A stretch of 40,437 bases of DNA, taken from assembly GCA_018056765.1 (NCBI GenBank), contig JAGPFA010000003.1:96187-136623 (forward strand), written 5' to 3'. The DNA comes from Syntrophaceae bacterium (GTDB lineage: Bacteria; Desulfobacterota; Syntrophia; Syntrophales; Smithellaceae). The notes beneath the pieces are model-generated. The model saw nothing but the letters and a program-made list of their open reading frames with translations. It was not told where the DNA came from and did not search any database. Shown one piece after another: positions 1 through 8,635 of the stretch (position 1 is its first letter; the number at the start of each line of letters is the position of its first letter). A program made the position numbers and the translations under genes.

Positions 1-43
1 CAACCCCGCACATTAAGTGCACGACGGAGCCGTCAAAAAACCA

Positions 44-985
44 TCAGGTGCCTTCCTGCTCGTCGAGCCCCTTGACGCGCACGGCGTGCCGGAATCTTTT
101 CTGGAAATATGGTCTGTCCAGGCTATCGATACGAACAGCTTTTGCTTTATGGGAGGCGTGGACGAACTCATTGTTGCCGATATAAATGCCGACATGACCG
201 ATGGGCTTTTTGGTGCGGAAAAATACCAGATCGCCTTCTTCCAGCTCATCGCGCTTCACGCGGATGCCGACGGTGGACTGTTCGCGGGCCGTGCGGGGAA
301 GTTCGATATCGAAAAACTCGTACATTTTTCTGACGAAAGCAGAGCAGTCGATTCCTCTGACCGTCGCGCCACCCAGGCGATAGGGAGCGCCCAGAAAACC
401 TGTCGCCACTTTCACAAATAGCTTTCTCTCTTCCGCGCTGCCCCACTTGCCTAAAAGGACTTCGTTGACACTTTCTTCACACAGCTCCTCACCGGTGGCG
501 GCTGTCGCAGCATCATCATCTTCTTCATCATCGGCCAGGAGATCCTCTACATCGGCACCAGAAGCAGCCGTCTGCGGCAGCTTTTCCAGGATGAGTTTGC
601 GGCCAGGGCGTAATCTTTTGGGCTCGACATTGTTGAGCGCCATAATTTGTCTAACCGGAACCCCTGTCTTTCGGGCAATGGCGGAAAGAGTGTCACCATT
701 TTTCACCGTATAAAAACGCGGGGAAACAGGGGCAGTTTTAGCCACAGTTGCAGCGGGGGCATTTTCCTTATGGTATGAGATAATCTGTCCGGCAAAAATT
801 TTATCGTTTGCCAGATTGTTTATTTCTTTTATTTCATTAACACTGACGCCCAGGTGCCTGGAAATGCCCTCAAGACTGTCGCCCGCCTTTACGGTATATT
901 CAGCGCCAAGGCTTACTGCACTAAACACGACGAGTAATAAAAAAGAAATGATTACTGTTAACGATGAAATCCGCCGTTGCAACAT
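44..985 (-). CDS. LysM-NlpC/P60 cell wall hydrolase
   Basis: This is a 313-residue secreted peptidoglycan hydrolase of the NlpC/P60 family, expected to cleave stem-peptide bonds in the periplasm. Residues 1-28 form a signal peptide. Two LysM peptidoglycan-binding domains follow at about 29-72 and 91-134, each starting with a YTVK-x-GD(S/T)L pattern. An acidic, alanine-rich linker (about 144-172) leads to the NlpC/P60 domain at about 185-305. The catalytic Cys214 lies in GIDCSAF and His264 in GHVGIY, with a further His276 in VHAS. The start at 985 is chosen because AAGGAGG sits seven to eight bases upstream. In-frame upstream ATGs would add a stretch that hides the signal peptide. It is divergent from mtgA, and both act on peptidoglycan. 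The family call is firm; the exact bond cleaved is not visible. Confidence 0.93.
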   Translation of the reverse strand: MLQRRISSLTVIISFLLLVVFSAVSLGAEYTVKAGDSLEGISRHLGVSVNEIKEINNLANDKIFAGQIISYHKENAPAATVAKTAPVSPRFYTVKNGDTLSAIARKTGVPVRQIMALNNVEPKRLRPGRKLILEKLPQTAASGADVEDLLADDEEDDDAATAATGEELCEESVNEVLLGKWGSAEERKLFVKVATGFLGAPYRLGGATVRGIDCSAFVRKMYEFFDIELPRTAREQSTVGIRVKRDELEEGDLVFFRTKKPIGHVGIYIGNNEFVHASHKAKAVRIDSLDRPYFQKRFRHAVRVKGLDEQEGT

Positions 986-1170
986 AAAGTACCTCCTTCT
1001 TGGGGGGGCCATTCTGTTAACGGTGCACAGATTGCGGCTTTGGGCCGCCGTCGTCTTCATGAACAAGGTTGCCCACTGCACACAGAAAACGAAGATTTAG
1101 CTCAAACAACGTGCCACAAGCTTCATAAGCGCAGGCATTACAGCAAATAAACAATCATGTCAAATTTATT

Positions 1171-1198
1171 TTGCAATATTTTTACAATGAAGTATAGA
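1171..1198 (+). promoter_or_regulatory. Possible sigma-70 promoter for mtgA
   Basis: A TTGCAA box is followed after 16 bases by TATAGA, about 30 bases upstream of the mtgA TTG start, in the AT-rich intergenic region shared with the divergent NlpC/P60 gene. Each box matches the consensus at four of six positions, so this is a weak call. Confidence 0.35.
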
Positions 1199-1228
1199 GA
1201 ACAGCAAAAGATAACAGGGAGTTAACAA

Positions 1229-2065
1229 TTGAAACGTCTTTTTAAAACAACAATCCTGTGCCTCTTGATTGCCTTGCCTGTTTTTCTGCTGGTGGACATC
1301 GGACGGTATTTTTTCTATCCGGACGTCTCGTTACTCAAAAATAATCGCCCCGGGAAAACCGCTTTTATGGAACATCGTGAAAAAGTCTGGCGTTCCAAAA
1401 ACATCAAAAAGAAAATTCGTGTGTCCTGGGTGCCCCTGTCTCAAATATCCCCATATGTGATGAAGGCGGTGATTATCGCGGAGGATGACAAGTTCTGGTC
1501 GCATGAAGGTTTTGACTTCGAAGCGATGCAAAAAGCCCTGGAGAAAAACCTTGATCAGAAAAAATTTAAAATGGGAGGAAGCACCATCTCGCAGCAACTG
1601 GCCAAAAACCTGTATCTGAGCCCCACCAAAAGTCCCGTCCGCAAGGTCAAGGAAGCCATTCTGACCTGGCGCATCGAACGTCATCTCAGCAAAAGAAGAA
1701 TTATGGAACTGTACCTGAACGTTGCCGAATGGGGAGACGGACTTTTCGGCATTAGGGCGGCCGCACGCAGATATTACGGCAAATCTCCTGCGGCCCTGAA
1801 TGCTCGTGAAGCAGCGGCGCTGGCAGCGTCACTTCCCTCTCCGCAGCGCTTTCATCCCGCTTCCGGCTCCCGATATGCAGCGCGGCGCGCGGCAAGGATA
1901 TACCAGATCATGGAGAGACGCGGCATTGTCATCCGGGAGTATGATGAAGTGGTCCAGGAGACCAAGGAAAAGGAAGCTGCAAAAGAGGAAACTGCAAAAG
2001 AAGAAAAGACATCCACCGAAGATACAGGCCTGTTCCAGCTTCCTGAAGACTTTAAAATACCGTGA
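1229..2065 (+). CDS. mtgA: Monofunctional peptidoglycan glycosyltransferase
   Basis: This is a 278-residue GT51 family enzyme that polymerises lipid II into glycan strands without a transpeptidase domain. One N-terminal membrane segment (about 8-27) anchors it in the inner membrane. The GT51 signatures are present: the catalytic Glu85 in EDDKFWSHEG, GGSTISQQLAKNL at 116-128, and the RIMELYLNVAEWG block around 157-169. Length and the absence of a C-terminal penicillin-binding domain fit MtgA rather than a class A PBP. The tail (about 225-278) is a low-complexity Lys/Glu extension with repeated KEE/AKEE units, which is not part of the usual fold. The start is TTG, with AGGGAG about eight bases upstream. 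The divergent neighbour is a peptidoglycan hydrolase. Confidence 0.93.
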   Translation: MKRLFKTTILCLLIALPVFLLVDIGRYFFYPDVSLLKNNRPGKTAFMEHREKVWRSKNIKKKIRVSWVPLSQISPYVMKAVIIAEDDKFWSHEGFDFEAMQKALEKNLDQKKFKMGGSTISQQLAKNLYLSPTKSPVRKVKEAILTWRIERHLSKRRIMELYLNVAEWGDGLFGIRAAARRYYGKSPAALNAREAAALAASLPSPQRFHPASGSRYAARRAARIYQIMERRGIVIREYDEVVQETKEKEAAKEETAKEEKTSTEDTGLFQLPEDFKIP

Positions 2066-2168
2066 AATACCACCGGGGAAGGTTCGCCGTCTCCCGTACA
2101 GCCTGTCGGGCGCTCAGGGAGAATCTCGACAACGCGCCGGAGGCTGATCAGGCCTGGCCAAAAAACAG

Positions 2169-2426
2169 TTATGGTTTCCTTTTCCTGATTGCCCTGAACA
2201 GGAAAAGCGCCACTATCGCTCCGGCAAGAGCCAAAAGGAAACTCATCGGATCAAAGCCTCTGACAGCCCCCAGCCCGAACGCAGTTCCGATGAAACCGCC
2301 CAACATCGCGCCGACAATGCCTATAATGATTGTGGAGATAATGCCGCCGGGACCTGTTCCCGGCATGACAAACTTTGCCACAACACCAACAATCAATCCC
2401 ATGACAACCCAGGTAATAATGCCCAT
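2169..2426 (-). CDS. GlsB/YeaQ/YmgE-family small membrane protein
   Basis: This 85-residue, very hydrophobic protein belongs to the transglycosylase-associated (GlsB/YeaQ/YmgE) family, often linked to stress responses but without a known biochemical activity. Three glycine-rich membrane segments are visible, with the family's GLIVGVVAKFVMPG block near the N-terminus and a GGxxGTAFG block in the middle. It ends in a basic RAIRKRKP tail that should face the cytoplasm. The ATG at 2426 is chosen because AGGAGG lies five bases upstream; the GTG two codons earlier overlaps that ribosome-binding site. It is transcribed alone, convergent to mtgA. Confidence 0.85.
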   Translation of the reverse strand: MGIITWVVMGLIVGVVAKFVMPGTGPGGIISTIIIGIVGAMLGGFIGTAFGLGAVRGFDPMSFLLALAGAIVALFLFRAIRKRKP

Positions 2427-2486
2427 GAGCACCTCCTGATTTGATGTTTTACCGATACGCGAAAAAAGCGCGGCTGCCGTGTGCCA

Positions 2487-2514
2487 ATTAATCTGAAGCT
2501 TTACTTTTTGTCAA
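2487..2514 (-). promoter_or_regulatory. Sigma-70 promoter for the GlsB-family gene
   Basis: On the minus strand a perfect TTGACA is followed after 16 bases by ATTAAT (four of six matches). The site lies about 60 bases upstream of the ATG at 2426. Confidence 0.5.
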
Positions 2515-2685
2515 ACTGCCCATGTGGTGCTTAAGTAAAGCCGAACAGTTGACAGATATTGCCCGCCATAGAAACGGAGGCAAAGTGTCTGTGGCAGCCT
2601 GAAAGTCCGTTACGGTTGGCCTTTCGGCATCGGGCAGTTATTCCGCACCACCGTATACGGATTTAATTATTCGCCCATTACTTTT

Positions 2686-3882
2686 TTATTTAAAAACGCC
2701 GTTTTCATAAACGATCATCTTTTTGCCGTTTTTCAAATGGGCGGTGACGGTTTTCGGCTCTGTATTGACCAGATCCCAGTGGAGCGCCGAGTCGTTGAAG
2801 CCGAGTTTCTTTTTCAGGGCCCGTGTCAGCCGGGCCGGGTTGCCGTCAAAAGTGTCGCTGTAGGATGAGCCCAGTGCCACGTGGCAATTGCCATCTTTCC
2901 CGCCGAAATTTTCATCAAACAAGGTCTCTGCCATAAAACGGTCAATGCGGGAAAACCTTCTGTCGGTGAGAGAAAATTCCCCCAGCGCCGAGGCACCCAC
3001 GTCCATGGCAAGCTGTTTTTTGACGAACTCCTCGCCCCGCCCGGCGGTAACCTTTACCGCCCTGCCTTTGGCAAAGACAATGCGCACATCTTCAACGTAA
3101 TTGCCGCTGCGGAAAGAAGGAAGGTTGGCGTAATAAACACCCTCCGTGCCACGCCAGTCGGGCGAAACAAAAACCTCGAAACTGGGAATATTGTGCCCCG
3201 AAACACCGGCCCACTTGCGTCTGTCGCCCGGCGTGATCCGTAAATCCGTGCCCTGTGATTCGATGTGATAATATTTGACCGCAAGCCCCCCTAATCTTTT
3301 TTTAATGGCGGTAATTTCCCGGTAAATGCGCCTCCACTCACCAACCGGATTTTCAGCGTCCAGGTAGCAGCCTTTTATTATCTGCGCCGCATATTGCCGG
3401 GGAGACATTTTGGCCTGCCGCGCCAGTTCTGCGGTGGGGAAAAGGCACAAGGTCCAGCTGTAGAAGCCCTGCTCCTCGCGGCGGTTGAGAATGTCACGCA
3501 GTGACTTTCGCGAAATCATCGTCCTGGCTATTTTTGCCGGGTCGATATCCTGGAGGTGGGTAAGAGATTCCGGAGCGTGTATAAAGATGCGTCCGTTGAT
3601 GTTCTTGAGAAGCTCCTTCTCGCCCGGTGCGATAAACTCAAGCTGTGTCCTGCCGCCCTTCCCGTAAAAGCTCTTCTCCATGTCGTGCGTGGCAATCATC
3701 CTCTGCACGGGATGAACCCCCCGCTCCATAAGGCGTGCGTAAAGAATTTCGGCGAGCCCAAGCGCCGCCCGATCATACTGAAGAAGGACTATGTCGTTTT
3801 TCTTCAATGACGTTTTTCTTGCTGTCGCGAGTCCCCATAAAAGAACATCAGCATACTTTTCCAGATTTTGCGCTGTGAACAT
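2686..3882 (-). CDS. M29-family metallo-aminopeptidase
   Basis: This is a 398-residue cytoplasmic aminopeptidase of the thermophilic M29 family (AmpS/PepS/T type), which removes N-terminal residues using two metal ions. All six expected metal or catalytic residues can be placed: Glu236 (NIPSFEVF), Glu302 (LGEFSL), His334 and Tyr341 (NCHVALGSSY), His368 and Asp370 (ALHWD). Length fits the family (about 370-415). The ATG at 3882 has AAGGAG about nine bases upstream. The gene stands alone between the GlsB-family gene and the serine hydrolase, all on the same strand but with gaps of more than 180 bases. Substrate preference cannot be read from the sequence. Confidence 0.92.
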   Translation of the reverse strand: MFTAQNLEKYADVLLWGLATARKTSLKKNDIVLLQYDRAALGLAEILYARLMERGVHPVQRMIATHDMEKSFYGKGGRTQLEFIAPGEKELLKNINGRIFIHAPESLTHLQDIDPAKIARTMISRKSLRDILNRREEQGFYSWTLCLFPTAELARQAKMSPRQYAAQIIKGCYLDAENPVGEWRRIYREITAIKKRLGGLAVKYYHIESQGTDLRITPGDRRKWAGVSGHNIPSFEVFVSPDWRGTEGVYYANLPSFRSGNYVEDVRIVFAKGRAVKVTAGRGEEFVKKQLAMDVGASALGEFSLTDRRFSRIDRFMAETLFDENFGGKDGNCHVALGSSYSDTFDGNPARLTRALKKKLGFNDSALHWDLVNTEPKTVTAHLKNGKKMIVYENGVFK

Positions 3883-3965
3883 ATCGCGTGTCTCCTTTTA
3901 ATCAGCAATCCTCTTTTGCGTCAGCCGGCGTGACCGGCCGTCACCCCGACGAAACAAATAATCTT

Positions 3966-3992
3966 ATGCGGCTGTTTACAAAACAGCCGCAT
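3966..3992 (-). terminator. Perfect 12-bp hairpin downstream of the serine hydrolase
   Basis: ATGCGGCTGTTT and its exact reverse complement are separated by three bases (ACA). The hairpin lies 71 bases after the stop of the minus-strand hydrolase. The minus-strand 3' flank is T-rich (GATTATTTGTTT) but not a clean T-run, so it may terminate imperfectly or serve to stabilise the mRNA end. Confidence 0.5.
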
Positions 3993-4063
3993 ACTGCAAT
4001 CTCTTATAAGTATCCGGCAGCGTGGAAAATGCTATTAACCCGGCCGGATGCGGGAAATATTGT

Positions 4064-4909
4064 CTAGCCTTCAGCACAGTGCGCATCAAGCCATTGGCTC
4101 AGATCCGCCAGCGCGACAGCCCGGTCTTCAGGCAGCTCGTTATACACTTCATGGCGAAGGCCTTCGTAGTTTTTGTAGGTTTTATCCGTTGCCCCGATCT
4201 TCTCATAAAGCTCATACTGACCGGAAAAAGCGGTATCCGTAGAACCGAGCTGAATCAGAACCGGCATCCTGATTTTGAACGCGTTTTGCGCGCCGATAAC
4301 CACATAACGGTTCATCTCATGGGCAAGCCGGGGCGTGATGACATTGTACACCAGCGGGTCGTCCACATAGGCCTTGACCACTTCCGTGTCACGCGAAATG
4401 AATTCCGGCGGCAAAGGTGACTTGACGTGAACAGAGGGCAATATCCGGGAAAGAATTTTCGTGATCAAGATGATTATTTTTGGAATTTCTTCACCCGGCC
4501 GCGAACCTGTACCGGACAGGACAAGCCCTCTGATTCCTGCGGGCGACTGTTCAACCAAATTCATGGCGATGATGCTTCCCATGGAATGGCCGAGCATAAA
4601 GCACGGGCATCCCGGAAATTGTGCATCGATTACTTCGCGGCGAAACTGTAGTTCATCGTCGATGAACTCCTGAAAACTTCCGACATGGCCTCGCTTCCCT
4701 TCGCTTTTACCGTGCCCGCGATGGTCAGTGCCGAAAACGGCGTAACCGGCCGGCAACAGCTGCTCCACCACATTACTATAGCGGCCGATGTGCTCAGCAT
4801 AACCGTGGATGATCTGCACAACAGCTTTGGGAGCCTGCTCGGGTGTCCACCCCGCCCAATAGATTGACGTCCCGTCCTTTGCCCTGAATGCGGCATTTTG
4901 TGCTTTCAT
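4064..4909 (-). CDS. Monoacylglycerol lipase-like alpha/beta hydrolase
   Basis: This 281-residue alpha/beta hydrolase is of the lysophospholipase/monoacylglycerol lipase type (the Hydrolase_4 group). It has the family landmarks: oxyanion HGYAEH at 35-40, DHRGHGKSEG at 62-71, and the nucleophile elbow GHSMG at 107-111 with Ser109. Asp225 (GSTD) and His253 (LRHEVYNE) complete the catalytic triad. No signal peptide is visible, so it is likely cytoplasmic, acting on monoacylglycerols or lysophospholipids. The ATG at 4909 is preferred over a start five codons earlier because AGGAGGGG sits four to five bases before it. The gene is monocistronic. The exact substrate is inferred from family only. Confidence 0.9.
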   Translation of the reverse strand: MKAQNAAFRAKDGTSIYWAGWTPEQAPKAVVQIIHGYAEHIGRYSNVVEQLLPAGYAVFGTDHRGHGKSEGKRGHVGSFQEFIDDELQFRREVIDAQFPGCPCFMLGHSMGSIIAMNLVEQSPAGIRGLVLSGTGSRPGEEIPKIIILITKILSRILPSVHVKSPLPPEFISRDTEVVKAYVDDPLVYNVITPRLAHEMNRYVVIGAQNAFKIRMPVLIQLGSTDTAFSGQYELYEKIGATDKTYKNYEGLRHEVYNELPEDRAVALADLSQWLDAHCAEG

Positions 4910-5088
4910 TGTCCCCTCCTGCAATGTAATCAGTTATTTACCTGCCATAAACCGCTTCGGAGTCTACACTTTTTTTCCGGGATATACAATCGCAACTTCG
5001 CCGGCGAACGGCAATACAGTGAAAATATTCTTGACGGAATTTTTGCACAGTGCATTTAATGAATTCTCAAAAACAGGCAGGCGGGGAA

Positions 5089-6450
5089 ATGGCGACAGCT
5101 CTTATCAAATTTGATCAACTGCGTGCCGGCAGCACGGTTATCAGCTCGGAAATCATGCCGGGGGAATTCATAGCCGTCATCGGCCCCAACAAGTCGGGTA
5201 AAACCACTTTGGCCGGTATCCTGCGAGGCGAAATCCGTAAGTTTCAGGGCAGGCTGGAATACGGCGTAGACCCGCAGCTGATCGCCTATTCATCGCACAG
5301 CGCTGAGGATAATTTCTTTCACTACGCTGATTTTTACTATCAGCAGCGCTACAATACCTTCGATCCGGCCGATGTGCCCACGGTAGAAAAATATCTGCAC
5401 TACAACGAAAACAACACTTACATGAGAGAGCTCTTTGGCACAGTTTTGCACAAGCATCTTCTGGACACAAAAATCATCGAGCTCTCCAGTGGTGAAACCC
5501 GCAAGGTGCTCCTTTTAAAAAGCCTGTTTAAGGACGCTGAAATTCATATTCTGGATAATCCTTTGAGCGGGCTCGATGCGACATCCGCCGCCTCGGTCAT
5601 GAAGATGCTGCAAATGGTCACCCGCCGTCATGGCAAAACAGTCATTGTATTGATGACCGATAATCAGCTCAATGCAAGATTTGACCATGTGATACATCTT
5701 GGCGCCCCGGGACCGGCAGGCAATGTAACACCAGCACCCGGCCGAGGGCGGTCAACACCGGCTGCTCAGTTCCAGGTTGTGCTGCAAATTGAAAAGGAAA
5801 CGCTGCGGGCCGGAAAGCGCATTTTAATCAGGAATCTGAGCTGGAGAATCATGAAGGGCGAAAAATGGCTGCTTGCCGGGGCCAACGGCTCTGGCAAAAC
5901 AACACTCCTGAGCCTGTTGAATGCCGACAACCCTATTGCCTATGGCTGCAAATTCATCCTGTTCGACCGACCGCGCGGCTCGGGCGAGTCCATTTGGGAT
6001 ATCAAAGCCAAAATCGGCTTTGTCTCATCGGAAATGCAGCTCTACTTTCAGGGCTCGCGCCTGGTGCGGGATATCATACTGTCTGGATTTTCCGATACGA
6101 TGATGCTCAACCGACGTCTTCAAGATAACGAAGCGGACGAATACAGGAAGCTGGTAGCCCAGCTGGGGCTTGGCCGCCTCGAGAATGAACCTTTCGGCAG
6201 ATTATCTTCCGGTGAGAAGAAAACCGTCATGATTGCCAGAGCTGTGGTGAAAAATCCGCCGGTACTGATTCTCGACGAGCCATTTCAGGATCTGGACAAT
6301 AATGCATTTAAGTTTCTGCATGCCTTTCTGGCCGGTTATCTGGATGAACACAGAACTCTGATTCAGACCACCCATCACAAACGGGAGATGCTGCCGGGCA
6401 TTAACCACATCGCCCGTATCGAAGACGAAACACTGCGGATTTCATGCTGA
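5089..6450 (+). CDS. Tandem ABC ATPase, ModF/PhrA-like
   Basis: This is a 453-residue protein with two ABC ATPase domains and no membrane segments, in the arrangement of ModF (PhrA). In NBD1, Walker A is GPNKSGKTT at 32-40 and the signature is LSSGETRK. Its Walker B reads ILDNP, with Asn in place of the catalytic Glu, and the switch region reads LMTDNQL with no His. NBD2 has Walker A GANGSGKTT, signature LSSGEKK, Walker B LILDEP and a switch His in TTHHK. NBD1 therefore looks hydrolysis-deficient and NBD2 competent. The start is uncertain: the ATG at 5089 follows a purine-rich AGGCGGGGAA, while ATG 5059 and GTG 5050 in the same frame have no visible ribosome-binding site. No molybdate transporter genes lie nearby, so a molybdate role is only a family analogy. 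Confidence 0.82.
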   Translation: MATALIKFDQLRAGSTVISSEIMPGEFIAVIGPNKSGKTTLAGILRGEIRKFQGRLEYGVDPQLIAYSSHSAEDNFFHYADFYYQQRYNTFDPADVPTVEKYLHYNENNTYMRELFGTVLHKHLLDTKIIELSSGETRKVLLLKSLFKDAEIHILDNPLSGLDATSAASVMKMLQMVTRRHGKTVIVLMTDNQLNARFDHVIHLGAPGPAGNVTPAPGRGRSTPAAQFQVVLQIEKETLRAGKRILIRNLSWRIMKGEKWLLAGANGSGKTTLLSLLNADNPIAYGCKFILFDRPRGSGESIWDIKAKIGFVSSEMQLYFQGSRLVRDIILSGFSDTMMLNRRLQDNEADEYRKLVAQLGLGRLENEPFGRLSSGEKKTVMIARAVVKNPPVLILDEPFQDLDNNAFKFLHAFLAGYLDEHRTLIQTTHHKREMLPGINHIARIEDETLRISC

Positions 6451-6537
6451 CAAAAAATCCCCTCAACACGCGCCTCACATCAACCCTGTTTGCATCATTC
6501 ATCACAAAAAATCCCGGCGACCCGGCCGTTTTTACCC

Positions 6538-6565
6538 TTGCAACACCAGCCAGAAGTTGTATAGT
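6538..6565 (+). promoter_or_regulatory. Possible promoter for the CoA-ligase alpha subunit gene
   Basis: TTGCAA is followed after 16 bases by TATAGT (five of six). This would give a leader of about 155 bases before the ATG at 6727. A short CAAC/GTTG dyad lies in the spacer. No other good promoter was seen in this 276-base gap. Confidence 0.3.
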
Positions 6566-6726
6566 TCTCGGCGGTCTTTAACCCGCAGTCAGGCGGCGGC
6601 ATGACGCGAATTATATTTTAGTCATATGTCGGTCCAACGGCCGGGCGGTCCATATATCGCCTGCAAGCTAAATGGTAAAGATACAATAACATTGCCCGGT
6701 CGCCGAAAGGAAACAGGAGGAAGCAA

Positions 6727-8160
6727 ATGAGTCTTGAAGCATTATTTTATCCAAAAAGCGTAGCCGTGGTCGGCGCATCCAACAATCTGGGCAGCGGCAA
6801 AATGCCTTACTTCCAAATCATTCAGGGGGGCGGCTTTTCAGGGCCCGTCTATCCGATAAATCCCAAAGGCGGAGAAATCGGAGGCACTCAGGTTTACAAA
6901 TCGCTGGACGATCTGCCCGGACCGGTTGATCTTGCCATCGTGGCTGCGCCGGTCGAACAGTCCATCGAAATCGTCAAGGCGGCGGTACGCAAACAAATCA
7001 AGTTTATTCATTTCTTCACCTCCGGATTCGGAGAAACAGGCAACTGGAAACTGGAAAAAGATATTATCAGCGAAGCACGTAAGGGGAATTTGAGGATTGT
7101 CGGCCCGAATTGCATGGGCGTTCATTGTACTGAATCAAAAATTTCGTTTACGGTCATTCCACCCCAGGAATCGGCGGGCACCATCGCGTTTCTGGGCCAG
7201 TCAGGGGGCGTTACCGCCAACTTCATGGCAATGGGCACAACCCGCAAAATAATTATCAACAAGGTCGTCTCCTACGGCAACCAGATCGATTTGAAAATTG
7301 AGGAGTATCTGGATTACCTGGCCGATGATGAAAATGTCCGGCTCATTGCCTGCTATGTGGAAGACATCAAGGACGTGGACGGGTTTCTGCGTACGCTCAG
7401 GCGCACCACGGCAAAAAAACCGGTGATTATATTAAAAGGCGGGAAAACGGAAACCGGGTCGAAAGCGGCGGCCAGCCACACAGGCGCGATGGCCAGCAAC
7501 TATACCATCTGGGAAGCGGCGGTCAAACAGCATGGCGGCCTCATAGTGGATAATTTCGATGAAATGATGCACCTGGTGATGCTGGGTACTTTGAGAAGGC
7601 TGCCGCAAGGCAAGCGCATCGGCTTTCTGGGAGCGGGTGGCGGCGTGTCGGTGCTGTTTTCCGATATGGCCGCGCAGGCAGGCCTTTCCCTCCCTGAGCT
7701 CGGCGCCGACGCCCAGCGCATGATCAGCGAAAAAATCATGGGAGTGAACACCTCAACGGTAAATCCTGTTGACCTGGGTGCCTTCGGCTTCGATCTCAAC
7801 GTGATGCTGCACACCATGAAGGCCATGGACGCCGACGAGAATATCGACATCATCGTTCCCTACTTTTCCGTCGAGTATATTTTACGCGTGGAGCTTTTCC
7901 TCAATGTTAAAAACAGCGCCGACACGATTTTGGAAATGGGCCGGCAAATAAAAAAACCGGTGATTCCGATACTGGCAAGTTTTGTGGAGGATGATCTGGA
8001 ACAGGAGCGCGTCCGCATTGAAACATTCGCGTCTCTGCGCAAAGCCGGATTCCCCGTCTATGCGACGATACAGGATGCCATCTACGCCATCCGGGCATAC
8101 TTTGACTGGCAGGAGAGGCAGGCTTCCCGGAACACAAACAAACGCGGCAGTCGGGGCTGA
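6727..8160 (+). CDS. NDP-forming acyl-CoA synthetase, alpha subunit type
   Basis: This 477-residue protein matches the alpha part of ADP-forming acetyl/acyl-CoA synthetases, which interconvert acyl-CoA plus ADP and phosphate with acid plus ATP. The N-terminal CoA-binding Rossmann domain (about 5-135) carries VAVVGAS and VGPNCMG. Two succinyl-CoA-ligase-like flavodoxin domains follow (about 150-290 and 300-465), with FLGQSGGV at 155-162 and the phosphohistidine motif SHTGAM (His251). The ATP-grasp beta domain of single-chain enzymes is missing, and no beta subunit is encoded here, so a partner must lie elsewhere. AGGAGG precedes the ATG by about five bases. The gene converges on a MerR gene that ends a cluster of acyl-CoA ligases, which suggests a role in fatty or aromatic acid turnover. 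Confidence 0.87.
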   Translation: MSLEALFYPKSVAVVGASNNLGSGKMPYFQIIQGGGFSGPVYPINPKGGEIGGTQVYKSLDDLPGPVDLAIVAAPVEQSIEIVKAAVRKQIKFIHFFTSGFGETGNWKLEKDIISEARKGNLRIVGPNCMGVHCTESKISFTVIPPQESAGTIAFLGQSGGVTANFMAMGTTRKIIINKVVSYGNQIDLKIEEYLDYLADDENVRLIACYVEDIKDVDGFLRTLRRTTAKKPVIILKGGKTETGSKAAASHTGAMASNYTIWEAAVKQHGGLIVDNFDEMMHLVMLGTLRRLPQGKRIGFLGAGGGVSVLFSDMAAQAGLSLPELGADAQRMISEKIMGVNTSTVNPVDLGAFGFDLNVMLHTMKAMDADENIDIIVPYFSVEYILRVELFLNVKNSADTILEMGRQIKKPVIPILASFVEDDLEQERVRIETFASLRKAGFPVYATIQDAIYAIRAYFDWQERQASRNTNKRGSRG

Positions 8161-8198
8161 CAAACAGGCCCGCCCGGAGCTGTGACTGGCCGGCGCCT

Positions 8199-8594
8199 TT
8201 AGCCGGCGGAGTGCTTGCCTTCCATCTTGGTCTTGATTCTTTCCTGATACTCGAGGATTTCGTGGCGCAGGATATCCAGGTCGGCGATGCGGTCGTTGAG
8301 TCTTTTGAGGTGGTTTTCCAACAGCTCTAAAAGACGCTTCAACACTTTTTCATTGGATTTTTCATACGTCCACATGGCCTCGAGCTCCTGCATCTCGGAG
8401 AGAGTCATGCCCATTATTTTGAGCCGCTTGATTAGTTTGAGGCGGCGCAGATCCGCCTCGGTATATATCCTGCGTCCTCCCTCAACACGCTTGATCGAGT
8501 TGAGCAGGCCGATCTCTTCGTAGTAGCGGATCGTCCGCTGGCTCATATCCAGCTTCCGGGAGAGCTCACCTATCGAGGTAAATTCCTTGGCCAT
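8199..8594 (-). CDS. MerR-family transcriptional regulator
   Basis: This is a 131-residue one-component regulator. The N-terminal MerR winged helix is clear (SIGELSRKLDMSQRTIRYYEEIGLL, spanning about 7-31, then the GGRRIYTEADL wing). A long antiparallel dimerisation helix follows (about 75-125), rich in Leu and charged residues. There are no conserved metal-binding cysteines, so it is not a metal or mercury sensor; an acyl-CoA-type or unknown ligand is more likely. GAGGAG lies about seven bases before the ATG. It follows the acyl-CoA ligase by 41 bases on the same strand, and may control the ligase promoter at 12216-12243, which has a dyad in its spacer. Confidence 0.92.
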   Translation of the reverse strand: MAKEFTSIGELSRKLDMSQRTIRYYEEIGLLNSIKRVEGGRRIYTEADLRRLKLIKRLKIMGMTLSEMQELEAMWTYEKSNEKVLKRLLELLENHLKRLNDRIADLDILRHEILEYQERIKTKMEGKHSAG

Positions 8595-8635
8595 GCCTGT
8601 CTCCTCGGGCCGCAGATTTCATGCGGCCATGGGCC

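Noticed and set aside
8160..8215. CCGGC/GCCGG hairpin between the CoA-ligase and MerR genes as a terminator
   Set aside because: The stem is only five base pairs, there is no T-run, and it runs into the MerR coding end.
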